Source of the DNA: Spiroplasma endosymbiont of Amphimallon solstitiale
GTDB taxonomy: Bacteria; Bacillota_I; Bacilli_A; Mycoplasmatales; VBWQ01
Direction of reading: 5' to 3'
Length of the DNA stretch: 64,000 nt
NCBI RefSeq assembly: GCF_964030965.1
Contig: NZ_OZ034999.1
Coordinates: 1,054,001 to 1,118,000 of the forward strand
Part shown: positions 1 to 11,385 of the stretch, one piece after another
How the letters are laid out: each line of letters begins with the position of its first letter
Position numbering within the stretch: the first letter of the stretch is position 1
Program-made: the position numbers and the translations under genes
The notes under the pieces: model-generated
Databases searched by the model: none
What the model saw: the letters and a program-made list of their open reading frames with translations, nothing else
What the model was told of the DNA's origin: nothing

Positions 1-2
1 AA

Positions 3-836
3 CCACAGTGATCAGCCTATACATTTATGATAATTAATACTTTAATTTTTATTGGTTGTTTATGAGAAATTATTAATTTAAAAAAAGAATCAAATTGATC
101 AATTGTACTTAAAATTTCTATAATTTTAACAGGAGTCATACTTTTATGAGTTCCGCTTGGTAAAGAAACTTTTGGTCCATATATTTATAATCATTATTGA
201 TTTGAAACTTGAATGACTTTATTAACTTTATTATTTTTCATTTGTATTTTTATTTTAATTGCTTGACGAAGTAAAAATTTTCAATTAAGTGATGTCATTT
301 TTATTTTTACTTGAATTATTTATTTAGTGTTTGTTGTTAAAGCTGTTAATTTTTTAATGTTATCAGAAATTAAACTTTCAAAACTAGGATGACCAACATT
401 ATTGTTTTTATTCATTATTGTTATGTCTAATGATGTTGGTGCTTTTATTGGTGGTATAATTTATGGTAAAACAAAAATGGCACCAAGTGTATCACCAAAT
501 AAAACTTGAGAAGGTGCTATTACTGGTTTAATAACAGCAGTTATTTTAAGTATGATAACAGTAACTGTTTTTTTAGAAACAAGTAATTATAATCCATTAC
601 CTTTTTTAGAAGTTAATAGTAAAGCACCGATCTATATTGCTTATCTTGCTACTAGTTTTATTCTTTCAATTGCTAGTCAAATGGGTGATTTATTATTTTC
701 TTATTTGAAACGTAATTATCATGTTAAGGATTTTTCAAATATTCTACTTGGACATGGAGGATTATTAGATCGTTTAGATTCATTTTCAACAGTAGTTATT
801 TTTGGTTCTCTAATTACTCTAGCAGCTATTGCTTAA
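3..836 (+). CDS. cdsA: Phosphatidate cytidylyltransferase, 5' end outside window
   Basis: Membrane enzyme that makes CDP-diacylglycerol from phosphatidate and CTP, the entry step to phosphatidylglycerol and cardiolipin. The frame is open from base 3 if TGA is read as Trp. Several hydrophobic segments precede the family's conserved C-terminal half: SNDVGAFIGG, then PNKTWEG, then the signature SYLKRNYHVKD followed by GHGGLLDRLDS. The gene ends with TAA and rseP starts 24 bases later, the usual cdsA-rseP order of Firmicutes and Mollicutes. The N-terminus lies outside the window. Identification is from the signature and the neighbour. Confidence 0.93.
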
Positions 837-860
837 TATATAAAATTTAAGGATGAAGTT

Positions 861-1982
861 ATGTATATATTTTTAGCCATTTTAATTGGTTTATTTACAA
901 TATTATTTTTAATTACCTTGCATGAATTTGCTCATTTTGTAATTGCTAAATTATCAGGAGCATATGTATATGAATTTGCTATTGGTATGGGACCAAAACT
1001 TTTGCAGTGAGGTAAAAAAGAAACACGTTATACTTTAAGACTATTACCATTGGGTGGTTATGTTTCTATTGCTTCAGAAATTGCTGATGCTCCTAAGGGA
1101 CGAGAAGATGAAGTAATTGATAGTAAACGAATGATGGAAAACTTGCAACGTGGTAAAAAAGCAGCTTTCATTAGTGCACCTGCACTAATGAATTTATTAT
1201 TAGCTTTTATTTTATTAATGATTGGATATGGAATTTATCCACATAAATATGATCCTAACTTGCCACCAACCTATGCAACAACAGGACCATTATATGAAGC
1301 TGTTCAAAAATATAATAAAGATAATCCAAGTTTACCAATTTTAGATACTGATGCTATTACTGGTATTTATAATACTGGTGATATTGAATCTAAACAATCA
1401 ATTAAATCATATTATGATTTACAAACATGATTAAGTAAATATAATAAAAAGACTACTAATGGTACAGTTATTGCTGATTATGAAATTACTTTTGATAATA
1501 AAGATGATAAAACTGTTACTTTTAAACCTGTAGAACAAAAAGGGGTACTATTCATTGGTGTTAGTCAAGGTAGTTATTATTTAAATGCAGGGCAAGTTAT
1601 TAGTAATGGTATCATTGATACTTTTAAAGATAGTTACAGTCTTTTACAAGCATTAGGACAATTAGTTACTTTTCATTGACAAAATTTATCAGGACCTGTT
1701 GGTATTGTTAAATCAACTAATAGTTTTTTAAATCCTGATTTATCATCAACACAAGCAGCAAGTACATATTTTCGTTGAGCAGCATTATTATCATCTAATT
1801 TATTTTTATTAAATATGTTACCAATTCCGCCATTGGATGGTTATAAATTTGTTGAAAATGCAGTTGAAGCGGTAACAAGAAAAAAATTAAATGAAAAATA
1901 TAAAATTATTGTCAGTATTGCTGGAGCTATATTATTTTTAGTTATCTTTATTGCTATTACTATTAAAGATATATTTTTTTAA
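861..1982 (+). CDS. rseP: Site-2 (M50) intramembrane metalloprotease RseP/RasP
   Basis: 373-residue membrane zinc protease that cuts within transmembrane helices. The start at 861 has an AAGGA-type ribosome site a few bases upstream. The zinc motif HEFAH lies about 24 residues from the N-terminus inside a hydrophobic stretch. The long middle part (about residues 130-250) takes the place of the PDZ region, and the second active-site motif near the C-terminus reads LPIPPLDGY, followed by a last membrane helix. Length is close to the usual 350-430. It is probably co-transcribed with cdsA. Substrates in wall-less bacteria are not known from this sequence. Confidence 0.92.
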
Positions 1983-2030
1983 TCTTTACTTTATAATAAA
2001 ATCCTATTATAAATAGGATAATAAATTTGA

Positions 2031-2071
2031 ATGAAAAAGTTTTGAGCAATTTTCTTAATTATTTATATTTC
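2031..2071 (+). pseudogene. Very short hydrophobic ORF cut by IS30
   Basis: An ATG at 2031 begins MKKFWAIFLIIYI and is then cut by the left end of IS30. Joining the two flanks and removing the 3-bp duplication gives an uninterrupted peptide of about 18 residues ending in lysines and TAG. It could be a tiny membrane peptide or a chance ORF downstream of rseP. No function can be given. A short inverted repeat (1999-2019, arms ATCCTAT/ATAGGAT) precedes it. Confidence 0.25.
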
Positions 2072-2305
2072 CTGAATTGTAAATATAAATGGGACAGTTT
2101 TTTAAAATAATTGTATTAAATCTATTGGTCTTTTATAAGATAGTGATTTTCTGGGTGTAGAATTAATTTGAAATGCTATAGTATTTAAATCTTTTTGTTT
2201 ATATGAAGATAGATCCTTTAATTTTGTAGAAAAGTAGTGGTATTAGTAAAATTAGCAAAAATATATTTTTATATGGTATTTTTAATATTAAAGAGGTGAT
2301 TTTAA

Positions 2306-3232
2306 ATGAATAAAAATACAGTAAAAGAAATTTTAAATAATTTGTCTGATAAAGATTTTATTGAGATTTTTAGAGAAAATAAAACTAGAATTAAACAAAT
2401 TGAGAAAAAAGAAAAATTTGAAGCAGTCGAACAAAAATTCAAAGAGAAAGGGATTCAATGTCCAGATTGTAGTTCTTTTTTGTGTACTAAATATGGTAGT
2501 AAAGATTATAAGCAAAGATATAAATGTAAAAGTTGTAATATTACTTTTCATGCTTTTAAAAATCATTATTTTTATTGAAGTCATTTATCTCATGATCAAT
2601 GAGATTTATTGATACAAATAGCTACTTTAGGTCAATCTGCTTACATTATTTCTCAATTTATTAATACTACAAATAAAACTGCCTGATTTAATCGTCAAAA
2701 ATTTATGAAATCAACACAATTAGTAAAAACACAAAATCAATTTGTAAAATTAAAAGCTAGAATTGAAGTTGACGAAACTTTTATCAAAGAAATTCATAAA
2801 GGAAACTTTAAAGATCCAAATGATCCAAGAAAACAATGAATTGAAGAAAATGCTAAAGATTTAAATTGTTGTATTCAAATGGCAATTGATGAAAACCGAA
2901 ATATCTATGCTCAAACAACAAATACTAAAAGATTAAATAAAAAATGAGTACAAGAAAACTTAACATCGAAACTTATCGAAGAAAATTCAATTATAGTTTG
3001 TGATATGCAAGTATTATATGATACAGTAGCTAAACAAACTAAATCCACTATCCAGCAGTTTAAATCAAAAGAAAATAAAGAATTAAATTATAAAAAATTA
3101 AGTAATGTCAGTAAAATACAATCAAGTTTAAAAGAATTTATTACTCATTACCATGGCATTGGATTTACCAATATTCAAAATTACCTCAATTTATGGAAAT
3201 GAAAATATCAACACTACGGATTAACCTTTTAA
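2306..3232 (+). CDS. IS1595-like transposase with zinc ribbon, C-terminus replaced by MITE
   Basis: 308 residues, start at 2306 behind AAAGAGGTGA. A helical N-terminus is followed by a zinc ribbon (CPDC about residue 52, CKSC about residue 77) and a DDE-type core beginning with EVDETFIKE (about residue 154), with a second acidic motif CDMQ near residue 233. TGA codes for Trp several times, so the gene is invisible under the standard code. The stop is inside the inserted MITE. Without it the reading frame would continue about 11 more codons past GLT to a TAA. It may still be active, since the lost part is short. Confidence 0.8.
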
Positions 3233-3389
3233 TTATGTAGAAAAGTATGGATGACCAAAAATTATTCATCAATTTACACTTAAAATATTATTTTTAATTA
3301 AAAATTTGTTAAAAGTAACATTATTTAGTGTAAAAATTCTCTAAAAATAACACTTTATCATGTATCATTACTTTTCTACAAAATTAAAG
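3227..3389 (-). repeat. MITE copy 1 (inside IS1595-like copy A)
   Basis: 163 bp with ends TTTTAATTATGTAGAAAAGT and the reverse complement of CTTTAATTTTGTAGAAAAG; target duplication GATTAACC at 3219-3226 and 3390-3397. The ends match those of the IS it sits in. Confidence 0.92.
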
Positions 3390-4479
3390 GATTAACCCCT
3401 TATCAAAAATCCAATGTGTTATATTTCAGTTTGTAAAAAAAATAAATCCCAAAATTTAATAAAATCAAATTTTAAGTCAAGTTGATGACTTTTTTTATTT
3501 TACCACTACTTTTCTACAAAATTAAAAGATAGATCTGTAGATTTTGGTAAATATCTTCTTAAAATACCATTATTATTTTCATTTAAACCTCTTTGACAAG
3601 GTTTACCAGGATCTGCAAAATAAATCTTAACATTACAATTTTTTTCGATTAATTTTCATTTACTAAATTCTTTACCACGATCAAAAGTAATAGTTTTAAC
3701 TGTTCCTTTTTGTAACTTTGAAATAAATTTTATTATACTTTTTGTAATATTTTCTGATTTATTATTTTTAGTTGCTAAAGGAATTGTGGTTTTTGATCAT
3801 ATATCAGCTAAAGTAATAATAGAACTTTTATGATCTTTACCAATGATAGTATCACCCTCTAAATGACCAAATTCTTCTATATTTTTAATATTAGAAATGA
3901 TTAAATTTCTTTCATGAATAGACTTACAATTATTAATTCTGCCCCTAGTTTCTTTTTGTTTGTGAGGTTTATTTTTTCCTTTTCTCAATAAGTTATTTTC
4001 ATCAAAACCCATTCGATTTGTTTTAAACATGTTATATAAAGTTTTTGTTGAAATACTTTTTATTTTATTTTCCTTTAAAAAATTAGCAATTATATCAAGA
4101 GCATAATTTTTAGTAATTAACAAATGATTAATAGTATTAATTTCTATTAAAGTTAAAATTATTAATTTTCTACCTGCATTTTGTTTATTTTTTTGAATTT
4201 TATTCAATATTTCTAATGGCAATAAGTTTTGATTTAATAATCTACAAACTCTATGTACAGTTGATTTACTATAATCAATGGCTTTTGCTATTTTACGAAT
4301 CGAAAATCCATAACTTTTATATTCTTTTATTGCTATTATTGATTCAATAGTCAGATACTTATACATTGTGCTAATTCCTTTCTTTTCTTAATTATAGAAT
4401 TAACATAATTTAATTTTTATATAAGTGTCCTTTTTAATTTTACAATTCAGGTTTTAAAAAAATAAAATAGTAACTATTT

Positions 4480-4506
4480 TAAGTAAGCAATATTGTTTAC
4501 TTTTTA
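4480..4506. terminator. Hairpin terminator downstream of the aldolase-like gene
   Basis: AAGTAAGCAATATTGTTTACTT forms a near-perfect palindrome followed by a T run on the plus strand. It lies between the IS30 end and the 3' end of the minus-strand aldolase gene and could stop transcription from either side. Confidence 0.5.
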
Positions 4507-4540
4507 TTTTATTTTGAAATAAAATCTATAAGTATAAAAA

Positions 4541-5551
4541 CTAAAATTTATATCGATTATTTGCTCCTAAGAGAATTATTTTTTCTTCAACAAATTTCTG
4601 AATAGCTATCATTGCATTTTCTCTTAAAGTATTAATATTAGATAAATTAGAGTTAGTTTGCAAACTTTTTTTTAGACTTTCAACATAAATCTTTCTTAAA
4701 TCACTGCTAATATTAACTTTAGTAATACCAGCTTTAATTGCTAGAGTTAATTGTTCATTATTAATAGTAACATTATCATGTAATACTAAAAAAATTTCAG
4801 GCATTTTAATAGCAATTTCTTTAATTAGAGAAATTTTTAAATCTTGTTTATTATCTTGATGATGACTATTGATAGCAGTAAATACAAGACCATTAATATT
4901 AGTTTTATTTCTAAATAGTATTGCTTGTTCAATTAAATTAATATCATTAGTAATATCCTTTAATTTTGTAGAAAAGTAATGATACATGATAAAGTGTTAT
5001 TTTTAGAGAATTTTTACAATAAATAATGTTATTTTTAACAAATTTTTAATTAAAAATAATATTTTAAGTGTAAATTGATGAATAATTTTTGGTCATCCAT
5101 ACTTTTCTACATAATTAAAAATAATATCTCCTTTTGTATTATTGTAAAAAATCTCTGATTCAACAACAATACCCAAAGGAGCAGCAAAATGAACAATATC
5201 TTTAGTTTTTTCAATATTTTCTTTAATTGGATAGTTACTGTAATTTAACATAACTGAACTAAAATCAGATGTAATTTTAGTTTTAATAAAGTGTGGATCA
5301 AGACAGTGGTCTAGTTGTAAAAAAATTGGTACTTTTGCACGATTAATAACATTGTTAGTAATAGCAAGTACATATTTTAAATCAATACAATTAATAGTGT
5401 TAGGTGTTATCATTAAACATATTGGTGCTTTTTGTTTTTCGGCTGCATTAGTAATTGCAATTAACATTTCTAAATTATCAAAGTTAAAACTTGGGATTGC
5501 GTATTTGTTAATTTGTGCATGTTTTAACATTGTTTTCAAGTTAATTTTCAA
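4541..5551 (-). pseudogene. Class II fructose-bisphosphate aldolase-like gene split by a MITE
   Basis: The N-terminal part (5551 to the MITE) resembles class II aldolase: NKYAIPSFN, then LQLDHCLD and VVESEIF. The C-terminal part (below 4957) has AINSHHQD and LVLHDNV then GITKVNISSDLR. The start is TTG at 5551, chosen because AGGTGA lies 8 bases upstream and the N-terminus then fits the family. The phosphate-binding GGSG that normally follows LHG reads DNVT here, so the protein may already have been a divergent paralogue rather than the glycolytic enzyme. The MITE adds a stop (5003-5005) to the upstream piece and an ATG (4987) in frame with the downstream piece. The working aldolase is presumably elsewhere in the genome. 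Confidence 0.8.
4958..5120 (+). repeat. MITE copy 2 (in the aldolase-like gene)
   Basis: 163 bp, same ends as copy 1; flanked by TAATATC on both sides (7 of 8 bases of the duplication still match). It creates the chimeric start [10 protein letters not shown] for the downstream aldolase fragment on the minus strand. Confidence 0.92.
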
Positions 5552-5561
5552 TTACAATCAC

Positions 5562-6389
5562 CTAACTTTTCTTTTTAATTTTGCTTTTCTTTTTTTTATT
5601 AAGTTGACGTAATATTTTTTGATAAAAATCATATAAACGATGTTCAGAAGTTTGATAACGTTTGAACATTAAGTTATTAATTCAAATATAAAAATATTGT
5701 AAACTGAAAACTAAACCAAAAACAAAAACAACAGCGCTAGCAGCGATTAATCATCCATATTCGCCATTTGAATAATCAAAGAAAAAATATGGATATCATG
5801 TATCTCTTGGTGGATGAGGGACTAAGCCTTTACTGATAGTATCTTGATAATCTAAATAACGTAAATGACCTCTAATTAGAATAACAATACAATAAATTGC
5901 TGGATAAATAACAATTAATCATAAATATATTTTATGTTGTTGTTTCATATTAATATATTGATGACCTGACGTAACAATAAAGCTAGTAATCATAATTATT
6001 GGCATTAATAAGTGTAAAATTAATGTTGCAATTCAATTATAAGCACTGTATTGTTTTGGATCTTGTTCAGCAGTAAAAATTCCTATTCAAAATACTAACA
6101 TCGTAATAGTGATATAAACAGTTACTGCCAATCGAGTTTGAAAACTTGGTTTAGTACCACGAAAATAAGAGTCAAATAAATAAACGCAAAAGTAAATAAC
6201 AACCATATAGTTACTTTCAGTCGTAAAAAAAGCGTAATAGTTGCTTGCTCGTTCACCATAACCTAAAGGTTTAAATTTTGCCATTGGATAATATATTGCA
6301 CTAATTAAATCAATAATTAAAAATAAAATTATCATTATTAATGCAGATAAACGTATATAAAAGTTGGCTTTGTTACTTAATTTATACAT
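5562..6389 (-). CDS. Pr6Pr-family multi-pass membrane protein
   Basis: 275 residues with about six hydrophobic segments. The pattern FFTTESNYMVVIYF in the second segment, HLLMPIIM in the middle and WYPYFFFD before the last segment match the Pr6Pr family of integral membrane proteins, whose function is not established. The C-terminus is rich in lysine (cytoplasmic). It starts 34 bases after polC ends on the same strand and is probably transcribed with it; the aldolase-like gene follows 10 bases on. Family assignment is from remembered motif patterns, so moderate. Confidence 0.7.
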
Positions 6390-6422
6390 AATAATCCCAC
6401 ATCTTTTCTTTTTTTCTTTGTA

Positions 6423-9400
6423 TTATAATTCTAACATTAATTGTGTATTTTCTTCTAAATGTTCTAATACTCCTAACTCATTTAATAGTTGATAATTAGT
6501 TTTAGTAATATTAGTTCGTAGTTGTAAATCATTTTTTGAAGTAATTGATTGTTCACTCCTTGCTTTAACAATTGAATTAGCCACAATTTCACCCAATCCA
6601 TCTAAAGTAATAAAAGGTGGTAAAATTTGTTTTTCACCTTTTATTATTTTAACTTGAAAAAGTTTAGCATCAGAATGTTCTAAACTAATATTGCTAAATT
6701 TAATATTTCTAGCATTCATTTCTAATGCTACTTCTAATAATGGGATTAAATCTTTTTCTTTAGTAGTAACTGTATTTTTTTGACCATCATTTTTTCTTAA
6801 TCTGTTATTAATATCTTTTAATTTATTAGTAATAGCACCAATACCTTGTAACATAGTTTTAATATCAAAAATTTCACATCTTGTTGTAAAATAAGTAGCA
6901 TAATATTCATGTGGATAATAAACTTTAAATCAAGCTACTCTTCATGCCATTAATACATAAGCAGTAGCGTGTGCTTTAGGAAACATATATTTAATTTTTT
7001 TGCAAGATTGAATGTATCAATTAGGAACTTTCTTTTCTTGCATTAACTTTTCATATTCTTGTTTAATGCCTTTTCCTTTACGGACATATTCCATAATGTT
7101 AAAGGCAATTTTTGCTGGTAAGCCTTGATATACTAAATAAGTCATAATATCATCACGACAACCAATTACATCTTTTAGTTTTAAACCTTGTTGTGAAATT
7201 AATTCATCAGCATTATTTAATCAAACATCAGTACCATGTGATAAACCAGATATTTGTACTAATTCAGAAAATGAAGTAGGTAATGTATCACTTAACATTT
7301 TACGAACAAAACCAGTACCAAATTCAGGGATACCAATTGCTCCTGTTTTTTCGCCAAGTAAATCATCACTAGTAATATTTAAGGCACTTAAATTAGAAAA
7401 TAATGATAAAACTTTTTCATCTTGATTAGGAATAGTTTTTGGATCAATACCAGTTAAATTTTCTAACATTTTTAATGCTGTTGGATCAACGTGACCTAGA
7501 ATATCTAATTTTAATAAATTATCATGAATAGCATTAAAATCAAAGTGGGTAGTTTTTCATGTAGAACTAGTATCATCAGCTGGAAAATTAATTGGTGTAA
7601 AATCGTTAATATTATATTCTTTTGGTACAACAATAATACCACCAGGATGTTGACCGGTTGTTCTTTTAATACCAACACATCCTTGACTTAGTAACTCTAG
7701 TTTTGCTGCACGCATATCTGATTGACCAATTTTTTCTGCATAAGCTTTAACATAACCATAAGCTGTTTTATTGGCAATTGTTGAAATTGTTCCAGCACGA
7801 AAAACATTTTCTTCACCAAACATTTCTTTAGTAAAATCATGAGCTTTATTTTGATATTCACCAGAAAAGTTTAAATCAATATCAGGTGTTTTATCACCAT
7901 CAAATCCTAAGAATGTTTCAAAAGGAATATCATGACCATCAGTAATTAAATCAATATTGCATTGTGAACACATTTTTTTTGGTAAATCATAACCACATTT
8001 ATAAGAACCATTACTAATAAATTCACTAGTTTTACATTGTGGACATAAATAGTGTGGTTGTAGTGGGTTAACCTCAGTAATATTAGCAAAAGTAGCTACT
8101 AAAGATGAACCAACTGAGCCACGACTACCAACAAGATAACCATCTTGTAAAGATTTTTCTACTAATTTGTGTGCAATTCAATAAACAACAGCAAAACCAT
8201 GAGTAATAATTGCATCTAATTCACGAGTTAAACGTTTTTCTACATATGTTGGTAATGGATTACCGTAACGATTTCATGCTTGTTCATAACAAAGATTACG
8301 TAATTTAGTATCAACATTAACAATACTTGGTGTAAATAATCCATCTTTAATTGGTTTAATCATTTCAAATTGTTTAGCTAATTGCAAAGGATTATTAATA
8401 ACAATATCATTAATTAAATTAGGGTCATCTAAAAAGTTAAATTCTGTTAACATTTGATTAGTAGTTCTTAAATGTTGATCGGGATATGATGTAACTTTAC
8501 CTTTACGATCAAATAATGGGTGTAACAAACCGCCAATTGCTTTGCTATTAATAATAACATCACGATACATTTTTTCATGGGGATGTAAATAGTGGGCATC
8601 GCTAGTAGCAATTACTAATTTATTTAATTTAAGAGCATTATTAATAATTTTTTTAATAGTATCATGTAATTGTTCTTTAGTAATATTTCCTAACTGTATT
8701 AAGTGTTTATAAACAGAAGGTGGTTGGATTTCAATAAAATCAAATCATTTCATTATTTTAATTAGTTCTTCTTCACTTTTATTTAATGCTGTTTCAAAAA
8801 CAGCACCATTTATACAACTACTACCAATTAATAATTCTTTTCTATTTTCATTAATTGCTTCTGATATGATTTTTGGTGTTTTATAAAAATACTTTGTATG
8901 AGATAGTGAAACTAATTGATATAAATCTTTTAAACCTAATTGATTTTTTGCAAAAATAGTAATATGTTCACCACGAAGTTTATAATTAATTTGTTCATTA
9001 ATTAAGTTATTAATTTCTTGTAAATTAATACAATTAAATTCTGTTTTTAATTGTTGTAACATTTTTAAAAATACTTGTGCTAATACATTAGCATCATAAT
9101 CAGCACGGTGGGCAATTTCATCATCATATTTAATGCCATAAGTACGACAAATAGTACCTAATCGATAATATTTTAGTTGTGGTAGAATTGCTCTAGATAA
9201 TTGCAAAGTATCAATGACAGGATTATTTAAAGGCATGAAACCCAATTGTTTCATTGCTGCTTGTAAAAAACCAAAGTCAAAGTTAGCATTATGAGCAACT
9301 ATTGTTTTATTGCCAATTATTTCAATAATTGTTGGCAATATTTGTTGTAATGTTTGTTTATCTTTTAGCATAACATTGGTAATACTAGTAAGTTCAGTAA

Positions 9401-10772
9401 TATGTTCAGGTACGGGATTATTTGGTTTAATTAAAATTGTATCTTGTTTTAAAATCATATTGTCTTTAACAATTGTATAACCAAATTCAATAATTTCGTG
9501 GTAATTGGTTGATAAACCAGTTGTTTCTAAGTCAAGAACAATGTATTCTAAATCTAATAATGATGTATTAATATTATTTTTAGTAATACTAATATTATTG
9601 GGGATTAAATCCATTTCAACACCATACATTACTTTTAAGTTTGGATGTTTTTTAGCGGCATTAGCAATATCTGGGTATGCTTGTACATTTAAGTGATCAG
9701 TAAAACCAATTGCTTGGTGTCCTCATTTAGCTACTTGATTGATATAATCACTTGCTGAAGTAATACCATCCATAGCACTCATTTTAGTATGAGTATGAAA
9801 TTCAATTCTTTTAGTTTTAGCATCATCATTATTGTTAGCATTTTTATTATTTAAATCAATAATTAAATCATCAATTCATAGTACTTGTTCTTTACTATAA
9901 TTATCATAACGACTATTAGCATTAATTTTTATTCAATCATCAACTTTAATATTATCAAATTTCTCATCTGGTTGATCGCTATTAATAAATGCTTTGCAAG
10001 TAATTGCATCACTATAATCAGTAATTCAAAATGAATAAAATCATTTTTGAGTTTTGGTTAAAAATTTATTAATTTTAAAAACTTTACCACTAATAATAAT
10101 ATTGGGTTCGTCGCCAATGATATCTTTAATGCTATGAGTTGGGTCTGTTATTTCTAAATTAACTTTTGCTTTTTTGCGATAAGTAGTGGTACTAAAGTTT
10201 TTACTTACATTATTGTTAGTAATTTTAGTTTTTAAATTGTTGGTAATTTTGCTAATTTCTGTTTTAGATTCATTTTCATAACTAATAAATGGTTGCTCTG
10301 CTTTATTTATTTTAGTTTTTAATTGAATTTTTTTAAAACCATATTGTTGAAAGTAATTAATAAATTGTAAAAATTCATTAGTTATTAATTTTTCTTCAAT
10401 ACTATTATGAATAGTAATGGTAATAATATTATTTTTATAATTAATTGCTGAGTCGGGTAAAGAATAATAAATGCCAGCTAATAGTTGCAATTTATGAGTT
10501 TTAATATAATGAAAATATGTTAATACAGTTGATTCATCAGCAGTAAGGGAAACATTAAAATCGACACTAATATTCGAAACAGGTAATTTTTCAAAATGTT
10601 GTTCAAAACTTTTTAAAGTAGTAGTAGTTAGAAAATTAGGTAAGTTGATGGTAATTATTACTTGTTGATTATGATGAAAATATTGTACTTTTTTAATAGT
10701 AGCATGATTAAATTCATTATTAACATCATTAAAATCCATTTCATGGAAAAGTTTTTGCAAATCTTGGTTCAT
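6423..10772 (-). CDS. polC: DNA polymerase III alpha subunit, PolC type
   Basis: 1449-residue replicative polymerase with built-in proofreading. One uninterrupted frame if TGA is Trp, with a GGGA ribosome site before the ATG. An N-terminal domain of about 320 residues and an OB-fold precede the PHP domain ([11 protein letters not shown] about residue 330), which is split by the 3'-5' exonuclease: VLDLETTG about residue 412, HNANFDFG, and HRADYDAN. The polymerase core has the zinc ligand region and the catalytic PDIDLNF near residue 963. The C-terminal helix-hairpin-helix and OB regions end at 6423. Length is typical of Gram-positive PolC (about 1440). It has no frameshift despite many A runs. 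Confidence 0.97.
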
Positions 10773-10973
10773 ATATTTTTCCCTCTCTTAATACTAAATA
10801 ATTAACAATAATAACTATATTTTAATTAAAATATATTAAATCATTATTCTAATGTTTAATCAAATTTCATATTTTAATTATAACTTAATTAAAATTCTTA
10901 TTCTTATTCTTATATAAAAAAAGTATGAAATTTTAGTTATAAAAAAATAAAAACAAAATAATTTAATTGCAAT
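10773..10973. other. Intergenic region upstream of polC
   Basis: About 200 bases of nearly pure A/T between polC and the phage region. It must hold the polC promoter, but several TATAAT-like strings and no clear partner at the -35 distance make a specific call unsafe. Confidence 0.4.
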
Positions 10974-11008
10974 AAAAAGTAATGCCTAATATTTAGGCAT
11001 TACTTTTT
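10974..11008. terminator. Strong bidirectional terminator between phage region and polC
   Basis: A perfect 16-bp stem (AAAAAGTAATGCCTAA / TTAGGCATTACTTTTT) with a 3-base loop; A-rich on one side and T-rich on the other, so it works for either strand. It overlaps the stop codon of the minus-strand phage gene and separates it from polC. Confidence 0.85.
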
Positions 11009-11385
11009 ATCATGAAGGTATTATTGGATTATTTGTTTTGGGTAATGGTTCGGTTTCAAAAATAGCATTTATATTATTCACATTAAAATTTGAATTTAAT
11101 TGTTGATTTCTTGTTTGTATAAATGGTTTATTAAAAGCTTTTTTTGTTCTTTTGTAAAAACTTGTATTTGTTCTTTGGTAAATGCTGCCTTTTGATTAGA
11201 AGTAAATCATTCTAATTGTTTTGGAGTTAATGATTCAATTTGAAATTTAAATTCATAAAAATCATATTCTATTGTTAATTGATTATTAATTGTTTTTAAT
11301 GCTTTTCTTATTCCTTTTTCTAGTATCGAAAACTTATTATAACTGAAATTTTTTATTTGTTCTGTTGTAAATGGTGGTGGATTAG
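11007..11385 (-). pseudogene. Fragment of a phage-region protein with eight-residue repeats
   Basis: The minus strand encodes the 3' end of a protein containing consecutive octads: LTPKQLEW, FTSNQKAA, FTKEQIQV, FTKEQKKA. A one-base deletion in the A7 run (T7 at 11139-11145 on the plus strand) separates this from the last ~45 codons, which end at TAA inside the terminator stem. The 5' side stops abruptly near 11385 where a plus-strand fibre gene begins, so a rearrangement joined them. Function unknown; the repeats suggest a helical rod or binding surface. Confidence 0.55.

Larger units (their letters stand above)
2216..3527 (+). mobile_element. IS1595-like insertion sequence, copy A
   Basis: Terminal inverted repeats share TTTAATTTTGTAGAAAAGTA and continue GTGGTA at both ends. 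The 8-bp target GATAGATC is repeated at 2208-2215 and 3528-3535. One transposase gene fills it. A 163-bp MITE sits near its 3' end (3227-3389), so the ancestral length was about 1.14 kb. The 8-bp duplication and the zinc-ribbon plus DDE transposase fit the IS1595 family. The family name is inferred from these features. Confidence 0.85.
2102..4366 (-). pseudogene. IS30 transposase, split by an IS1595-like element
   Basis: DDE transposase with an N-terminal helix-turn-helix (SIRKIAKAIDYSKSTVHR) and catalytic region EGDTIIG / TFDRGKE / NENNNG, as seen uninterrupted in the copy at 15292-16236. Here the last ~37 codons (2102-2215) are separated from the rest (3528-4366) by the nested element, after the final catalytic Glu. 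The protein would therefore lose its C-terminal tail and this copy is probably inactive. Confidence 0.9.
2072..4451 (-). mobile_element. IS30-family element, copy A, with nested IS1595-like insertion
   Basis: The ends are CCTGAATTGTAAA and TTTACAATTCAGG, with TTT duplicated on either side. Without the 1312-bp nested element and its 8-bp duplication it would be about 1.06 kb, the same as the intact copies at 15207-16267 and 32868-33928. The nesting order is readable: IS30 landed between rseP and the aldolase gene, an IS1595-like element then entered the IS30, and a MITE had entered the IS1595-like element. Confidence 0.93.

Noticed and set aside
2333-2584. ORFs opposite to the IS1595-like transposase, and the repeated 60-codon ORF opposite to IS256
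   Set aside because: Long only because A/T-rich genes have few stops on the other strand; no start signals, and repeated because the elements are repeated.
9505-9696. 63-residue hydrophobic plus-strand ORF
   Set aside because: Lies within the exonuclease part of polC on the other strand.
6423-10772. polC as several broken genes
   Set aside because: The apparent breaks are TGA codons; with TGA as Trp the frame is continuous over 1449 residues.
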